In this document: positions 16,862 through 26,033 of the stretch, piece by piece
Numbering within the stretch: the stretch's first letter is position 1
How the letters are laid out: the number at the start of each line of letters is the position of its first letter
Assembly: GCF_022647665.1 (NCBI RefSeq)
Contig: NZ_CP071872.1
Span: forward strand, 8,060,001 to 8,124,000
From: Streptomyces formicae
GTDB taxonomy: Bacteria > Actinomycetota > Actinomycetes > Streptomycetales > Streptomycetaceae
DNA length: 64,000 bases
Reading direction: 5' to 3'
The notes under the pieces: model-generated
What the model was told of the DNA's origin: nothing
The model's input: the letters and a program-made list of their open reading frames with translations, nothing else
Databases searched by the model: none
Position numbers and translations under genes: made by a program

Positions 16862-17488
16862 TCAACTGCCGGTAGCAGCGGGTGAGTTGCTCCCCGAACG
16901 CAAGAGCAGTGGTCCTTCTCCGGGATCTTCGAGATCTCCGGAACCCGCGAACTCCGCCACCGCCGCATACTCGCCCACTTCACCACGGGCCTTCTCACGC
17001 GGTGTTTCACAGGCCGCGGGCTCGTCCCCGGCTTCCACGACGCAATGGGTCTGGACGGTCCTGCCACCGGGGCCCATGAGGCTCAGTACGGAGCTCAGCT
17101 CCCCGCCCGTGGCGTTGCGGTAGTACGTACGCGCCCAGGTGTCAGGGCCCTCGGCCAGGACGCAGGTCTGGGCCTCGACGCCGTCGGGGGAGGTGAGTTC
17201 CGGGCCGCAACGTTCGCTCGTGCGGTCCCGCGCGGGTACGGCCGCAGCCGCTGGGGCCGCATCGGTTTCGGCCAGAATTCCCCGCCGCCCCGCTGTCTTG
17301 TCATTCCCCAGCACGTTCCCCGACACGTACTGCGGCGCCTTGGCCGACCCGTTCTTCGACCCGCTCTCCGACCCGCTCTCGGACCCGTTCGCCGACCCGC
17401 CCTCCGAGACAGGCCCGGCGGAGGCCGCGATCGGCAGCAGGGCGGCACAGACGACGGCGAGTGCGAGCCCGGTCGTGCGGATGTTCAT
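16862..17488 (-). CDS. Secreted hypothetical protein
   Basis: A 208-residue protein with a clear signal peptide (MNIRTTGLALAVVCAALLPI, Ala-X-Ala at ASAGPV) and then a Gly/Ser/Glu/Asn-rich repeat stretch (NGSESGSESGSKNGS). The C-terminal domain has four cysteines (RCGPEL, QTCVLAEG, THCVVEAG, AACETP) that could form two disulfides outside the cell. ATG 17488 was chosen because the signal peptide starts there, although the frame is open another 105 nt upstream. No family recognised. Confidence 0.75.
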   Translation of the reverse strand: MNIRTTGLALAVVCAALLPIAASAGPVSEGGSANGSESGSESGSKNGSAKAPQYVSGNVLGNDKTAGRRGILAETDAAPAAAAVPARDRTSERCGPELTSPDGVEAQTCVLAEGPDTWARTYYRNATGGELSSVLSLMGPGGRTVQTHCVVEAGDEPAACETPREKARGEVGEYAAVAEFAGSGDLEDPGEGPLLLRSGSNSPAATGS

Positions 17489-17673
17489 GGGCGGCCCACC
17501 TGCCGGCGCGGGGATGTATGACGTGTGACGGTGGGCCGAAGATATCGGCGGCAGGAGGGCGCTCGGGGCCCCGCGCGCCCAAGTCCCCCGCAACTGGGCT
17601 CAGCTCACACCCGTACGAGTGAGCCGAGCCCCGGATTCACGTACGCAAGCGCGAAATCAGTGCAAGCGCGGAA

Positions 17674-18396
17674 TCAGTAGGTGAGCCGGGTGCCGTCCCC
17701 CGACTCCGGCGGACTGAATCCTCCGGCGGGCGCGCTCATGCTCGCCTCGACCAGCGCGTCCACGACCGCCTCGACATCCGGCAGCCAGGGTTCGGCCGTC
17801 CCCGGCAGCGGGGCGCGCTCCCAGCGGACCTGTCCCGTGCCGACCTCCGAGGGAGGCAGCACCAGATAGCCGCCAGCGCTGTGGAAGCGGAGCGAACTCG
17901 GCACCCGGTCCTTCGCGTACAGCAGCTCACCGAGCCGCTCCATCGAGTACGGGGCGACGAGCAGCGACCAGCGGGTGGGGGTCGCCACGACCGGACCGAG
18001 CCGGATGTCCATGCGGTCGAGCGCGGCCAGCGCACGCGCCCCCGCCACGGCGGGCAGGCTGACGGCGCACGGTGCGCGGCCGCCGGTGGCCAGCACGATC
18101 GGAGCCGCCGGACGGTTGGTCCACCACCACCGGACCATGCGCGCGTCGGTGGTCGCCGCGAGGATTCCGGGGTCGAAGGGGTGCGCGCCGGGGACGACGC
18201 ACTCGGGGTCGGGGCAGGCGCAGCCGCGTCCGCGGTCACCGGGGCCGGCAGGCCGGAGCCCCACGCCGGGCAGCACGGGCCAGTGCCATTCCGTGGCGCA
18301 GGTGAGCGCCGCGTCGAGCTGGGCAGGCGTCCCCTTGAGCGGTGTCCGCCTGTGCCGGAACCGGAGCCTGCGTCGCCTTCCGGGGATCTCGCGCAT
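17674..18396 (-). CDS. Bifunctional primase/polymerase-domain protein
   Basis: A 240-residue protein resembling the stand-alone Prim-Pol proteins common in Streptomyces. It begins with an Arg-rich segment (MREIPGRRRRLRFRHRRTP), then ALTCATEWHWPVLPGVGLRP, a Cys cluster in GCACPDPECVVPGAHP, WWWTNRPAAPIVLATGG and a conserved RFHSAGGYLVLPPSEVG. The classic catalytic acidic pair is not obvious, so it may be regulatory or inactive. ATG 18396 was chosen, with AAAGGAA upstream. Function uncertain. Confidence 0.75.
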   Translation of the reverse strand: MREIPGRRRRLRFRHRRTPLKGTPAQLDAALTCATEWHWPVLPGVGLRPAGPGDRGRGCACPDPECVVPGAHPFDPGILAATTDARMVRWWWTNRPAAPIVLATGGRAPCAVSLPAVAGARALAALDRMDIRLGPVVATPTRWSLLVAPYSMERLGELLYAKDRVPSSLRFHSAGGYLVLPPSEVGTGQVRWERAPLPGTAEPWLPDVEAVVDALVEASMSAPAGGFSPPESGDGTRLTY

Positions 18397-19069
18397 GAGC
18401 GCTCGTTCCTTTCCGTTGAACGCCGAGGGCCACATCACACCATGTGTGCATCACTTCACTGTGCGTACTGCGGGGCGTACTGCTACCGCGTCACCACCCC
18501 TTGCCACGGGCATGGGGTGCCCCCTGATCACTTGCGGCAACGAGCGCCGTAGGGGGCCGGACGGACGTGGGCTGTGTCCATTAAACGTGTGGCGAGGGGT
18601 GGCGCGTGCATGGCGCTTTACCGTCCCGCTGAACTGGTCCGCTGAACTGGTTCCGCTGGTCCTGCCACTCGAGATGAGGCACGGCGGCCTCGGCGGCTAA
18701 GACGCCCGGGCCCCCCGCCAGGTTCCGGGGCCGTCCCAACTGCCCCTGACCGTCACCGTTTACGTACCCACCACGTCCGGAATGACGCTCCTCCTGGGAC
18801 TTCCCGGGCTTCCCCGGCTTCCCGGACTTCGCAGGCCGGACTTCGCGGGATGTCGGACCCTGGATCCTTCTCGGATCCCGGCCCCTGGAGGTGCCCCCTA
18901 CTCGAACGCCCTCAGTCGACCGCAAATAGCGGCCATGGGGGGCATTTTTTGGCCAAGTTAGCAACCCGCCGAACGCCCTGTGGACACCAGCAGTTCCCGC
19001 AGGACAATGCTGGACATCCCCTCATGTGTCCGTGTACATGTGGATCCATTGATAGCGGCGCAGAATGAC
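18397..19069. other. Divergent intergenic region of about 670 bp
   Basis: Lies between the prim-pol gene and the PP2C phosphatase gene. It holds short direct repeats (GCTGAACTGGT twice near 18630-18655, and several CTTCCCGG units near 18797-18835) and one near-DnaA-box (18979-18987). No supportable gene on either strand. Confidence 0.4.
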
Positions 19070-20575
19070 ATGGGGGTTTGCGATGCTATTGGCCGAAACG
19101 CACCCGCGGGAAAGTCGGCTGCCATGAGCGCCCCTCACCTGCCGAAAGTGGCTGGAATCGATTCAGCGGTTCCCGCCCCGGCGCAAACTGCCGCGTCCCT
19201 CGCCGCCGCCTCCGGCCCCGGCGCGGTGCTCCAGGACCGGCTGGCCGGCTGGGTCTCCGACCTCACCACCCTGCACGAACTCACCGAGCGCCTGGCCAGG
19301 ACCGGCGCTCTCGACGCCGCCCTCGACGAACTCCTGCGGGCGGGCGCCGCTCTGGTCGGCGCCCGCCGCGGCATGGTCGTCCTCGAACCCCCCGAGGGCC
19401 GCGGGCCCGCCATCACCGTCGGCCTGGGCCTCGCCCACGCCGACCTCGGCCACATCGAAACCGTCCCGCGCAGCGCCACCCCCTACGGCCGGATCCTCGA
19501 AGGACTCGCGGGACCGGACGGACTCGACGGCCCGGCACGAGCGGGTACGGGAGTGGGAGGGGCAGTCGCGGCCGGACTCCCCGGCCCGGTGGCCCAGGCC
19601 GATCTGTTCGGTGACGAGAGCCTCGACCCGCGTCTGCGCGAGGTCGCCGCCCGCCTCGGCTACGCCGCCAGCTACGCCCTGCCGCTCGCCACCGAGGAGG
19701 CAGGACGGCTGGGCGTCGCCGTCTGGTTCTACGACGAGCCGGCCGAGCCCGCCGAGCGCCGGCGCCATCTCGTCGGTCTCTACGGCCGGTACGCCACCGA
19801 GCATCTGGCCCGGCTCCTGGAGCTGGACCGCGCGCGCCGGCGCATGGCGACGATCGCCGATGAGCTGCTGCCCAGCCGGCTCCCCCGGGTGCCCGGGGTG
19901 CGACTCGCCGCCCGCCATCTCGGCGGACCGCGCGGCGGCGGCGAGTGGTACGACGCGCTGCCGCTGCCCGAGGGCGCGCTGGGCCTCGCGGTCGGCTCGG
20001 TCACCGGCTCGGGGCCGAGCGCACTGGCCGCGATGGGGCGGCTCCGCGCCAGCCTGCGGGCGTACGCGGTGATGGAGGGCGAGGACCCCGTCGCCGTACT
20101 GTCCGATCTGGAGCTGCTGCTGCGGCTGACGGAGCCGGCCCGCTCGGCGACCGCGCTCTTCGCGTACTGCGAGCCCGCACTGAGGAAGGTCGTGCTCGCC
20201 GGCGCCGGGCACACCCCTCCGCTGATCACCGGGGAGCGGCGCACCGAGTTCGTGGAGACGTCGCTGTCGGCACCGCTGGGCATGCTGGCCTGCTGGGAGG
20301 CGCCGAGCGTGGAGTTCTCGCCCGCGCCCGGCGAAACGGTGCTGCTCTACACCGACGGTCTGCTGCGGCGCACCGGCGACCCGATGGACCGGGCGTTCGC
20401 GCGGCTGCACGCGGCCGCGGCGAGCGTGCCGAGGGCCGCGCGGAACGACCCCGCGGCGACCGCGGACCATGTGCTGCGGACCGTGCTGCCGGGCGGGCTC
20501 GGCACTGCCGGGGACGGCGCCGGCGGCGGTCCGGACAGCGAGGACGTGGTGATGCTGGCGGCATGGTTCGAGTGA
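19070..20575 (+). CDS. PP2C/SpoIIE-type serine phosphatase with GAF-like domain
   Basis: About 501 residues from ATG 19070; ATG 19124 is an alternative and I see no strong ribosome binding site for either. An N-terminal Ala-rich tail leads to a GAF-like sensory region (residues about 60-260, LTTLHELTERLARTGALDAA). The C-terminal phosphatase is SpoIIE type (ELLPSRLPRVPGVRLAARHL, GEWYDALPLPEGALGLAVGS, TALFAYCEPALRKVVLAGAG, ETVLLYTDGLLRRTGDP, SEDVVMLAAWFE). The usual GDW/GGDWYD acidic motif is GGEWYD and the next metal Asp is Ser-Val-Thr (VGSVTGSG), so metal binding may be altered. Probably regulates an anti-sigma antagonist. Confidence 0.85.
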   Translation: MGVCDAIGRNAPAGKSAAMSAPHLPKVAGIDSAVPAPAQTAASLAAASGPGAVLQDRLAGWVSDLTTLHELTERLARTGALDAALDELLRAGAALVGARRGMVVLEPPEGRGPAITVGLGLAHADLGHIETVPRSATPYGRILEGLAGPDGLDGPARAGTGVGGAVAAGLPGPVAQADLFGDESLDPRLREVAARLGYAASYALPLATEEAGRLGVAVWFYDEPAEPAERRRHLVGLYGRYATEHLARLLELDRARRRMATIADELLPSRLPRVPGVRLAARHLGGPRGGGEWYDALPLPEGALGLAVGSVTGSGPSALAAMGRLRASLRAYAVMEGEDPVAVLSDLELLLRLTEPARSATALFAYCEPALRKVVLAGAGHTPPLITGERRTEFVETSLSAPLGMLACWEAPSVEFSPAPGETVLLYTDGLLRRTGDPMDRAFARLHAAAASVPRAARNDPAATADHVLRTVLPGGLGTAGDGAGGGPDSEDVVMLAAWFE

Positions 20576-20679
20576 CGCCCCGGTGACGGCGGGTGCCGGG
20601 ACGTACGCCTCTGGGCGCCCTTTCGCGCGACCGTACGATGGGTGGGGGTTCAGTGTCGTACCAACAAGGAGGCGGACCG

Positions 20680-22170
20680 GTGGCCGAAGAGCTCACCCCG
20701 GCTGTGTCAGATTTTGCTGCTGACGCAGCAGGCCCGGAAGAGACGGACGAACAGCCGATCAAGCAGCGCAAGAACGGGCTGTACCCGGGAGTGTCCGACG
20801 AGCTCGCGGAGAACATGAAGTCCGGCTGGGCCGACACCGAGCTGCACGGACTGGAGCCGATCGCGCAGGCCGCGCACACCGCGCACCGCCGCGCCGCGCT
20901 CTCCGCCCGCTTCCCGGGCGAGCGTCTCGTCATCCCCGCGGGCAATCTGAGGACCCGCTCCAACGACACCGAGTACGCCTTCCGTGCCTCCACCGAGTAC
21001 GCGTACCTCACCGGCGACCAGACCCACGACGGTGTGCTCGTCCTGGAGCCCACGAAGGACGGGCACGAGGCGGCGGTCTACCTGCTGCCGCGCTCCGACC
21101 GCGAGAACGGCGAGTTCTGGCTGGACGGCCAGGGCGAGCTGTGGGTCGGCCGCCGGCACTCGCTCGCCGAGGCCGAGCAGCTGCTGGGCATCCCGGCGAA
21201 GGACGTCCGCGAGCTGCCGGAGCGGCTGCGCGAGGCGACCGGTCCGGTCCGGGGCGTCCGCGGCCACGACGCGGGCATCGAGGCCGCCCTGACCGACAAG
21301 GTCACCGCGGAGCGCGACGAGGAGTTGCGCGTCTTCCTCTCCGAGGCGCGCCTCGTGAAGGACGAGTTCGAGATCGCCGAGCTCCAGAAGGCGTGCGACT
21401 CGACCGCCCGCGGCTTCGAGGACGTCGTCCGGGTCCTGGACAAGGCCGAGGCCACCAGCGAGCGCTACATCGAGGGAACGTTCTTCCTGCGCGCCCGCGT
21501 CGACGGCAACGACATCGGCTACGGCTCGATCTGCGCCGCGGGCCCGCACGCGACCACCCTGCACTGGGTGCGCAACGACGGCGCCGTGCGCCCCGGCGAG
21601 CTGCTGCTGCTCGACGCCGGTGTCGAGACCACCGAGCTCTATACGGCGGACGTCACGCGCACCCTCCCGATCAACGGCCGCTTCAGCGAGCTCCAGCGCA
21701 AGATCTACGACGCGGTGTACGAGGCCCAGGAGGCCGGCATCGCCGCTGTGCGGCCGGGCGCCCCGTACCGCGACTTCCACGACGCCGCCCAGCGCGTCCT
21801 CGCCACCAGGCTGGTGGAGTGGGGGCTGCTCGGCGACCTGGACGTGGAGAAGGTCCTGGAGCTGGGGCTGCAGCGCCGGTGGACCCTGCACGGCACCGGC
21901 CACATGCTCGGCATGGACGTGCACGACTGCGCGGCCGCGCGCACCGAGACGTACGTGGAGGGGACGCTGGAGCCGGGCATGTGCCTGACCGTCGAGCCGG
22001 GTCTGTACTTCCAGGCCGACGATCTGACCGTGCCCGCCGAGTACCGCGGCATCGGCGTCCGGATCGAGGACGACATCCTCGTCACGGAGGACGGCAACCG
22101 GAACCTGTCGGCCGCGCTGCCGCGCCAGGCCGACGAGGTCGAGGCGTGGATGGCCCGGCTCAAGGGCTGA
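20680..22170 (+). CDS. pepP: Aminopeptidase P family protein (Xaa-Pro aminopeptidase)
   Basis: A 496-residue two-domain enzyme that removes N-terminal residues preceding proline. The N-terminal creatinase-like domain (LVIPAGNLRTRSNDTEYAFR) is followed by the pita-bread domain with dimetal ligands: Asp in LLLLDAGVE, Asp in YTADVTRTLP, His in LHGTGHMLGMDVHD, Glu in LTVEPGLYF and Glu in GVRIEDDILV. GTG 20680 was chosen because AAGGAGG precedes it at normal spacing; the frame stays open 87 nt further upstream. Confidence 0.92.
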   Translation: MAEELTPAVSDFAADAAGPEETDEQPIKQRKNGLYPGVSDELAENMKSGWADTELHGLEPIAQAAHTAHRRAALSARFPGERLVIPAGNLRTRSNDTEYAFRASTEYAYLTGDQTHDGVLVLEPTKDGHEAAVYLLPRSDRENGEFWLDGQGELWVGRRHSLAEAEQLLGIPAKDVRELPERLREATGPVRGVRGHDAGIEAALTDKVTAERDEELRVFLSEARLVKDEFEIAELQKACDSTARGFEDVVRVLDKAEATSERYIEGTFFLRARVDGNDIGYGSICAAGPHATTLHWVRNDGAVRPGELLLLDAGVETTELYTADVTRTLPINGRFSELQRKIYDAVYEAQEAGIAAVRPGAPYRDFHDAAQRVLATRLVEWGLLGDLDVEKVLELGLQRRWTLHGTGHMLGMDVHDCAAARTETYVEGTLEPGMCLTVEPGLYFQADDLTVPAEYRGIGVRIEDDILVTEDGNRNLSAALPRQADEVEAWMARLKG

Positions 22171-22201
22171 CGCGCACCGGACGACAGGAGGGCGCCCCGG
22201 C

Positions 22202-22642
22202 TCAGCTGGTTCTGAGCAGGGCGTCCTCCCGCCATTTCAGCATCTTGTCGAAGCAGACCACCGCTCCGTGCCCCGGCCGGTTCCCGAAGTGGACGTGGTC
22301 GGCGAGCTGCTCGATGAGGCAGAGGCCGCGGCCGTGCTCCATGGCCGGCGCGGCGGTCGGGGGACGGCGGTCGGGGAAGCCGGGTCCGGAATCCGCGACC
22401 TCGATACGGCACTTCTCGCCGTCGAGGTACGCCGTCACCCGGTACGCCTCCGACGGAGATCCGGCCCCCGGGTCGCCGCCGTGCTCGACGGCGTTGGCGC
22501 ACGCCTCGGTCAGCGCGACCGAGAGATCGTAGGAGATGTCGGGATCGACGCCCGCGGTCTCCATCGTGCCGAGGAAGAGGCGACGGGCGAGCGGAACGCT
22601 CGCAGCCTCGCGCCGCAGATGGAGAGACCACCAGATGCTCAT
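22202..22642 (-). CDS. HATPase_c ATP-binding protein (anti-sigma-like)
   Basis: A 146-residue GHKL-fold protein. Motifs: LSVALTEACANAVEHGG (N box), IEVADSGPGFP (DxGxG) and EHGRGLCLIEQLADHVHF (glycine loop). ATG 22642 is preceded by AGGAGG at 7-nt spacing, so the longer open frame upstream was not used. It belongs to the large Streptomyces set of RsbW-like regulators and is convergent with the aminopeptidase gene, 31 bp away. Confidence 0.88.
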   Translation of the reverse strand: MSIWWSLHLRREAASVPLARRLFLGTMETAGVDPDISYDLSVALTEACANAVEHGGDPGAGSPSEAYRVTAYLDGEKCRIEVADSGPGFPDRRPPTAAPAMEHGRGLCLIEQLADHVHFGNRPGHGAVVCFDKMLKWREDALLRTS

Positions 22643-23013
22643 GCTCCAGCCTCCTGGCTGCGGCTCGACATACCGATACGTATTGCCGCAAGGCAGCGTT
22701 CGTAAGCGCCTGGTTGACGCGAGAGGCGTCAATGACCCTCGTTCGGCGGACGCGCGTGTGGCGTACGCCGGTGTATGTCCGGCATACGCGGTGTGTACCC
22801 CCGGGTACGCGCCCGGGTGTTCGGCGTACGCGGGTGCGCGTCAGGCGCGCGGGGGATGCTTTTCCGGCCGCCCGCGCGGGCGCGCGTGGCGATGTACGCC
22901 CGCGCTCGCCCGGAGGGGTCGGCGCCGGAAGCATGCACACGAAGCGGACGGAAAAGTGATCTTCCGGACCTGCCGCTCGGCGACGACGGGCGCAGTGCGA
23001 TGATGGCCCGGCC
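22643..23013. other. Divergent intergenic region with inverted repeat TTGACGC/GCGTCAA
   Basis: TTGACGC (22714-22720) and GCGTCAA (22726-22732) flank GAGAG about 75 bp before the ATP-binding gene start and may be an operator or overlap a -35 element. The next 130 bp are crowded with GTACGC/CATACGC-type words. No gene supported. Confidence 0.4.
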
Positions 23014-23844
23014 ATGTCTGCCCACCCGTCGGTCGCGTCCGCGACCGCACACGCCGGAGCCGGTCTGCGGCTGCTGAGGGCCGCGGTGTTCGCCGCGGTC
23101 TGCGTCGTGCTGTCCGCGCTGGGGCATGTACTGGCCGCGTGCGCGCCCGTCCCCTGGTGGACGCTCCTGGCGGGCTTCGTGATCGTTCTCGCGGTGGTGG
23201 CACCGCTCGCCGGGCGCGAGCGTTCGCTGCCGGTCATCGCCACCGCCCTGGCGGGCGGACAGCTCACCCTGCACGTCCTCTTCGGCCTCGGCCAGCGGCA
23301 TCTCACGGTGGCGCCGACCGCCGACGACGCACTGATCAGGACGGCGGCGAAGCTCCTCTGCGGGGCGGGCGCCGCCTCGTTGAGCCCCGCCGACGCCCAC
23401 CGGATCGTCGTCCGGGCCGGCATCGACCCGGCGGGCATCGCCCATTCCGGACATCAGCACACGGCGGGCTCCGGTGCCGCCGACGCCACCGAGATCGCCG
23501 CTGGAGTCACCGGATTGCTGCCGGACGTTCCGATGGTGCTGGGCCATCTGCTGGTCGCCCTGGCCACCGGCTGGCTGCTGCGCCGCGGCGACGTCGCGCT
23601 GTCCCGGCTGGTGCGGCTCTCGGCCGACGGCGCCACCGAGATCGCCGAGGGTGCGCTCGTACGTGCCCTGCGCGCAGCTCTCGTTCTCGTACGCGCCCTG
23701 CTCGCCGGACTGCCCGGGACGCCCGGCGCCGTCCCGCGCCCCGTCCGTACGGACTTCGACGCCCCGCCGCCGCCCGCGACGGGGGCACTCCAGCACTCGG
23801 TGATCAGGCGCGGCCCGCCGGCCGCCCTCGCTCTCGCAGCCTGA
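23014..23844 (+). CDS. Integral membrane protein next to copper genes
   Basis: A 276-residue membrane protein with five or so hydrophobic segments (LLRAAVFAAVCVVLSALGHV, WWTLLAGFVIVLAVVAPLAG, LPVIATALAGGQLTLHVLFG, MVLGHLLVALATGWLLRRG). A His-bearing loop (IAHSGHQHTAG) lies before the fourth helix and could bind metal. It directly precedes ycnI and the copper-trafficking genes on the same strand, so a copper-related role is likely by context. No named family recognised. Confidence 0.75.
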   Translation: MSAHPSVASATAHAGAGLRLLRAAVFAAVCVVLSALGHVLAACAPVPWWTLLAGFVIVLAVVAPLAGRERSLPVIATALAGGQLTLHVLFGLGQRHLTVAPTADDALIRTAAKLLCGAGAASLSPADAHRIVVRAGIDPAGIAHSGHQHTAGSGAADATEIAAGVTGLLPDVPMVLGHLLVALATGWLLRRGDVALSRLVRLSADGATEIAEGALVRALRAALVLVRALLAGLPGTPGAVPRPVRTDFDAPPPPATGALQHSVIRRGPPAALALAA

Positions 23845-23978
23845 ACGCGGCCCACTCGACCGGCATACGACGGAAGTGGTGTCGCGGCGTCCGTGCGCAT
23901 CCGCGCGCGGACGGTCACCTCACCCTTCCCGATCAAGCTGAGCTTCCAGCTTGCCGCTTCCGTGGAGTGTTCCCTGCC

Positions 23979-24737
23979 ATGAACAACCTCTCTCGTCTCG
24001 CCGCCGCGGGCGCCGTCGCCGCCTCCTCCGTGCTCCTGCTCTCGGGCACCGCCTTCGCGCACGTCAGCGTGCAGCCGCAGGGCGAGGCCGCCAAGGGCGG
24101 CTACGCCACGGTCAACTTCAAGGTCCCCAACGAGCGCGACAACGCCTCGACGGTGAAGCTCGAGGTCACGGTCCCCGCCGAGCACCCGCTCTCCTCCGTG
24201 ATGCCGCAGCCCGTCCCGGGCTGGAAGGCCGAGGTCACCAAGACCAAGCTGGCCAAGCCGCTCACGGTGCACGGCAAGCAGATCACCGAGGCTGTCTCCA
24301 AGATCACCTGGACCGCGGACGGCGGCAAGATCGCTCCGGGCCAGTTCCAGCAGTTCCCCGTCTCGCTCGGGCAGCTGCCCGAGGACGCCGACCAGCTCGT
24401 CTTCAAGGCCCTCCAGACGTACGACAACAAGGAGATCGTGCGCTGGATCGAGGAGCCGAAGGAGGGCGCGGCCGAGCCGGAGCACCCGGCGCCCGTCCTC
24501 ACCCTGTCCGCGGCGACCGGTGACCACCACGGCGGCGGCGCGAGCGACGCCAAGAGCGAGGAGCCGGCGGAGGCCAAGGGCGGCGAGGCCGAGCACGGCG
24601 ACGACCACGCCACCAAGGCCGCGGCCGACGCCGACGGCACCGACACCACCGCCCGTGTCCTGGGCGTCCTGGGCATCGTCGTGGGTGCCGCCGGGGTCGC
24701 GTTCGGCGTCCTGGCCGGCCGCCGCCGCTCCGCCTGA
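23979..24737 (+). CDS. ycnI: YcnI-family copper-binding protein
   Basis: A 252-residue exported protein. Signal peptide MNNLSRLAAAGAVAASSVLL ends at AFA-HVSV, so the mature protein begins with His, the ligand that together with further residues binds Cu in YcnI proteins. The DUF1775 body includes GGYATVNFKVPNE, VPGWKAEV and TWTADGGKIAPGQFQQFPV. A low-complexity His/Glu linker and a C-terminal transmembrane helix anchor it (VLGVLGIVVGAAGVAFGVLA, then RRRSA). It is probably a periplasmic copper donor in the Sco/PCuAC pathway. Confidence 0.92.
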   Translation: MNNLSRLAAAGAVAASSVLLLSGTAFAHVSVQPQGEAAKGGYATVNFKVPNERDNASTVKLEVTVPAEHPLSSVMPQPVPGWKAEVTKTKLAKPLTVHGKQITEAVSKITWTADGGKIAPGQFQQFPVSLGQLPEDADQLVFKALQTYDNKEIVRWIEEPKEGAAEPEHPAPVLTLSAATGDHHGGGASDAKSEEPAEAKGGEAEHGDDHATKAAADADGTDTTARVLGVLGIVVGAAGVAFGVLAGRRRSA

Positions 24738-24827
24738 CGGCCGGCAGCGGCACCAGCACAGGAGCCGGAGCCGGCGTCCGCAGAAACGCCGGCTCCGGCA
24801 CGCAACACCCCTGAGAGAGAACCCCAC

Positions 24828-25538
24828 ATGACCATCGACAAGACCGACGAACGGCCCCGCCCGTCGCGGCGCGCCCCGCTCATCGCGGTGGCCGCAGCCG
24901 GGGTGGCACTGGCCGTCGTGGCAGGCTTCGCCCTCACCCAGGGCGACGACAGCACCGGATCCGCGACGGGCGGCGCCGTCGCCGACGTCTCCACGCAGCC
25001 CAGGACCGGGGCGGCGACCGTCCTCGACCGCCCCTTCCAGAAGCCCGACCTCGTCCTGACGGACACCAAGGGCCGGAAGTACGACCTCCGCGAGCAGACC
25101 AAGGGCAAGCCGACGCTGATCTACTTCGGCTACACGCACTGCCCGGACGTCTGCCCGCTGACGATGAGCAACATCGCCATCGCCAGGAAGCAGCTCCCCA
25201 AGGCCGACCAGGACAAGATCCAGGTCGTCTTCGTCACCACCGACCCCGAGCGGGACACCCCCGCCGAGCTCGGCAAGTGGCTGCCCGCCGCGGGCGATCC
25301 GTCCTTCGTCGGCCTCACCGGCGACTTCCCGACCATCCAGGCGGGCGCCCGCCAGATCGGCATCGGCATCGACCCGGCGACGAAGGACGAGAACGGCAAG
25401 GTCGTCTCCATGCACGGCGCCCAGGTGGTCGCCTTCTCCCCCACGACCGACCAGGGCTACGTCCTGTACGGGGAGAGCACGACCACGGAGGACTACGCCA
25501 AGGACCTGCCGAAGATCATCAAGGGGGAGAACCCGTGA
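24828..25538 (+). CDS. sco: SCO1/SenC-family copper chaperone
   Basis: A 236-residue membrane-anchored thioredoxin-fold protein. One N-terminal helix (APLIAVAAAGVALAVVAGFA) precedes the domain. The copper ligands are the two Cys of THCPDVCPLT and the His of SMHGAQVV. Sco proteins deliver Cu(I) to extracytoplasmic enzymes such as cytochrome oxidase and, in S. lividans, GlxA. Its stop overlaps the GTG of the PCuAC gene. Confidence 0.93.
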   Translation: MTIDKTDERPRPSRRAPLIAVAAAGVALAVVAGFALTQGDDSTGSATGGAVADVSTQPRTGAATVLDRPFQKPDLVLTDTKGRKYDLREQTKGKPTLIYFGYTHCPDVCPLTMSNIAIARKQLPKADQDKIQVVFVTTDPERDTPAELGKWLPAAGDPSFVGLTGDFPTIQAGARQIGIGIDPATKDENGKVVSMHGAQVVAFSPTTDQGYVLYGESTTTEDYAKDLPKIIKGENP

Positions 25539-26011
25539 GCCGCCGCGCCACCCCCCTCGTCACCTTCTTCGGCACCTCCCTCGCCGCGGTGATGGCCCTG
25601 ACCGCGGGCCTGGCGCTGGCGGGCTGCTCGTCCGGGAGCGAAGAGCCCGAACTCACGGTCAGCGGTGCGTTCATGCCGCAGCCCGTGGGTGACATGGCGG
25701 GCGGCTTCCTCACCGTCACCAACAAGGGCGACGCGGCGGACAAGCTCACCTCCGTCACCAGCCCCCTCTCGGACGACGTCCAGATCCACGAGACCAAGGA
25801 CCAGAAGATGCGGCAGGTGGCGTCCTTCGACATACCCGCCCACGGAGAGCTGGCCCTGGAACGCGGCGGCAACCACATCATGTTCATGGCGATCAAGCAG
25901 GAGCCGAAGGTCGGCCAGCAGGTCACCGTGGAGCTGCACTTCGAGAAGGCCGACCCCATCACGGTCGAACTGCCGGTGAAGGACCGCACCTACAACCCGC
26001 AGCACCGCTGA
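25535..26011 (+). CDS. ecuC: PCu(A)C copper chaperone, lipoprotein
   Basis: A 158-residue protein. A lipobox LALAGCSSG marks a lipoprotein. The copper site has the family pattern H(M)X10MX21HXM: IHETKDQKMRQVASF then GGNHIMFM. GTG 25535 overlaps the sco stop (GTGA), indicating coupling. PCuAC proteins pass Cu to Sco; the S. lividans homologue is called ECuC. Confidence 0.92.
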   Translation: MSRRATPLVTFFGTSLAAVMALTAGLALAGCSSGSEEPELTVSGAFMPQPVGDMAGGFLTVTNKGDAADKLTSVTSPLSDDVQIHETKDQKMRQVASFDIPAHGELALERGGNHIMFMAIKQEPKVGQQVTVELHFEKADPITVELPVKDRTYNPQHR

Positions 26012-26033
26012 GGGATCGAGGGACTGACACATC

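Noticed and set aside
18979..18987. A single DnaA-like box before the PP2C gene
   Set aside because: One mismatched copy with no neighbours is expected by chance.
23454..25415. A 653-codon minus-strand frame over the YcnI and Sco genes
   Set aside because: Low-complexity antisense shadow; the plus-strand genes have clear motifs and coupled starts.
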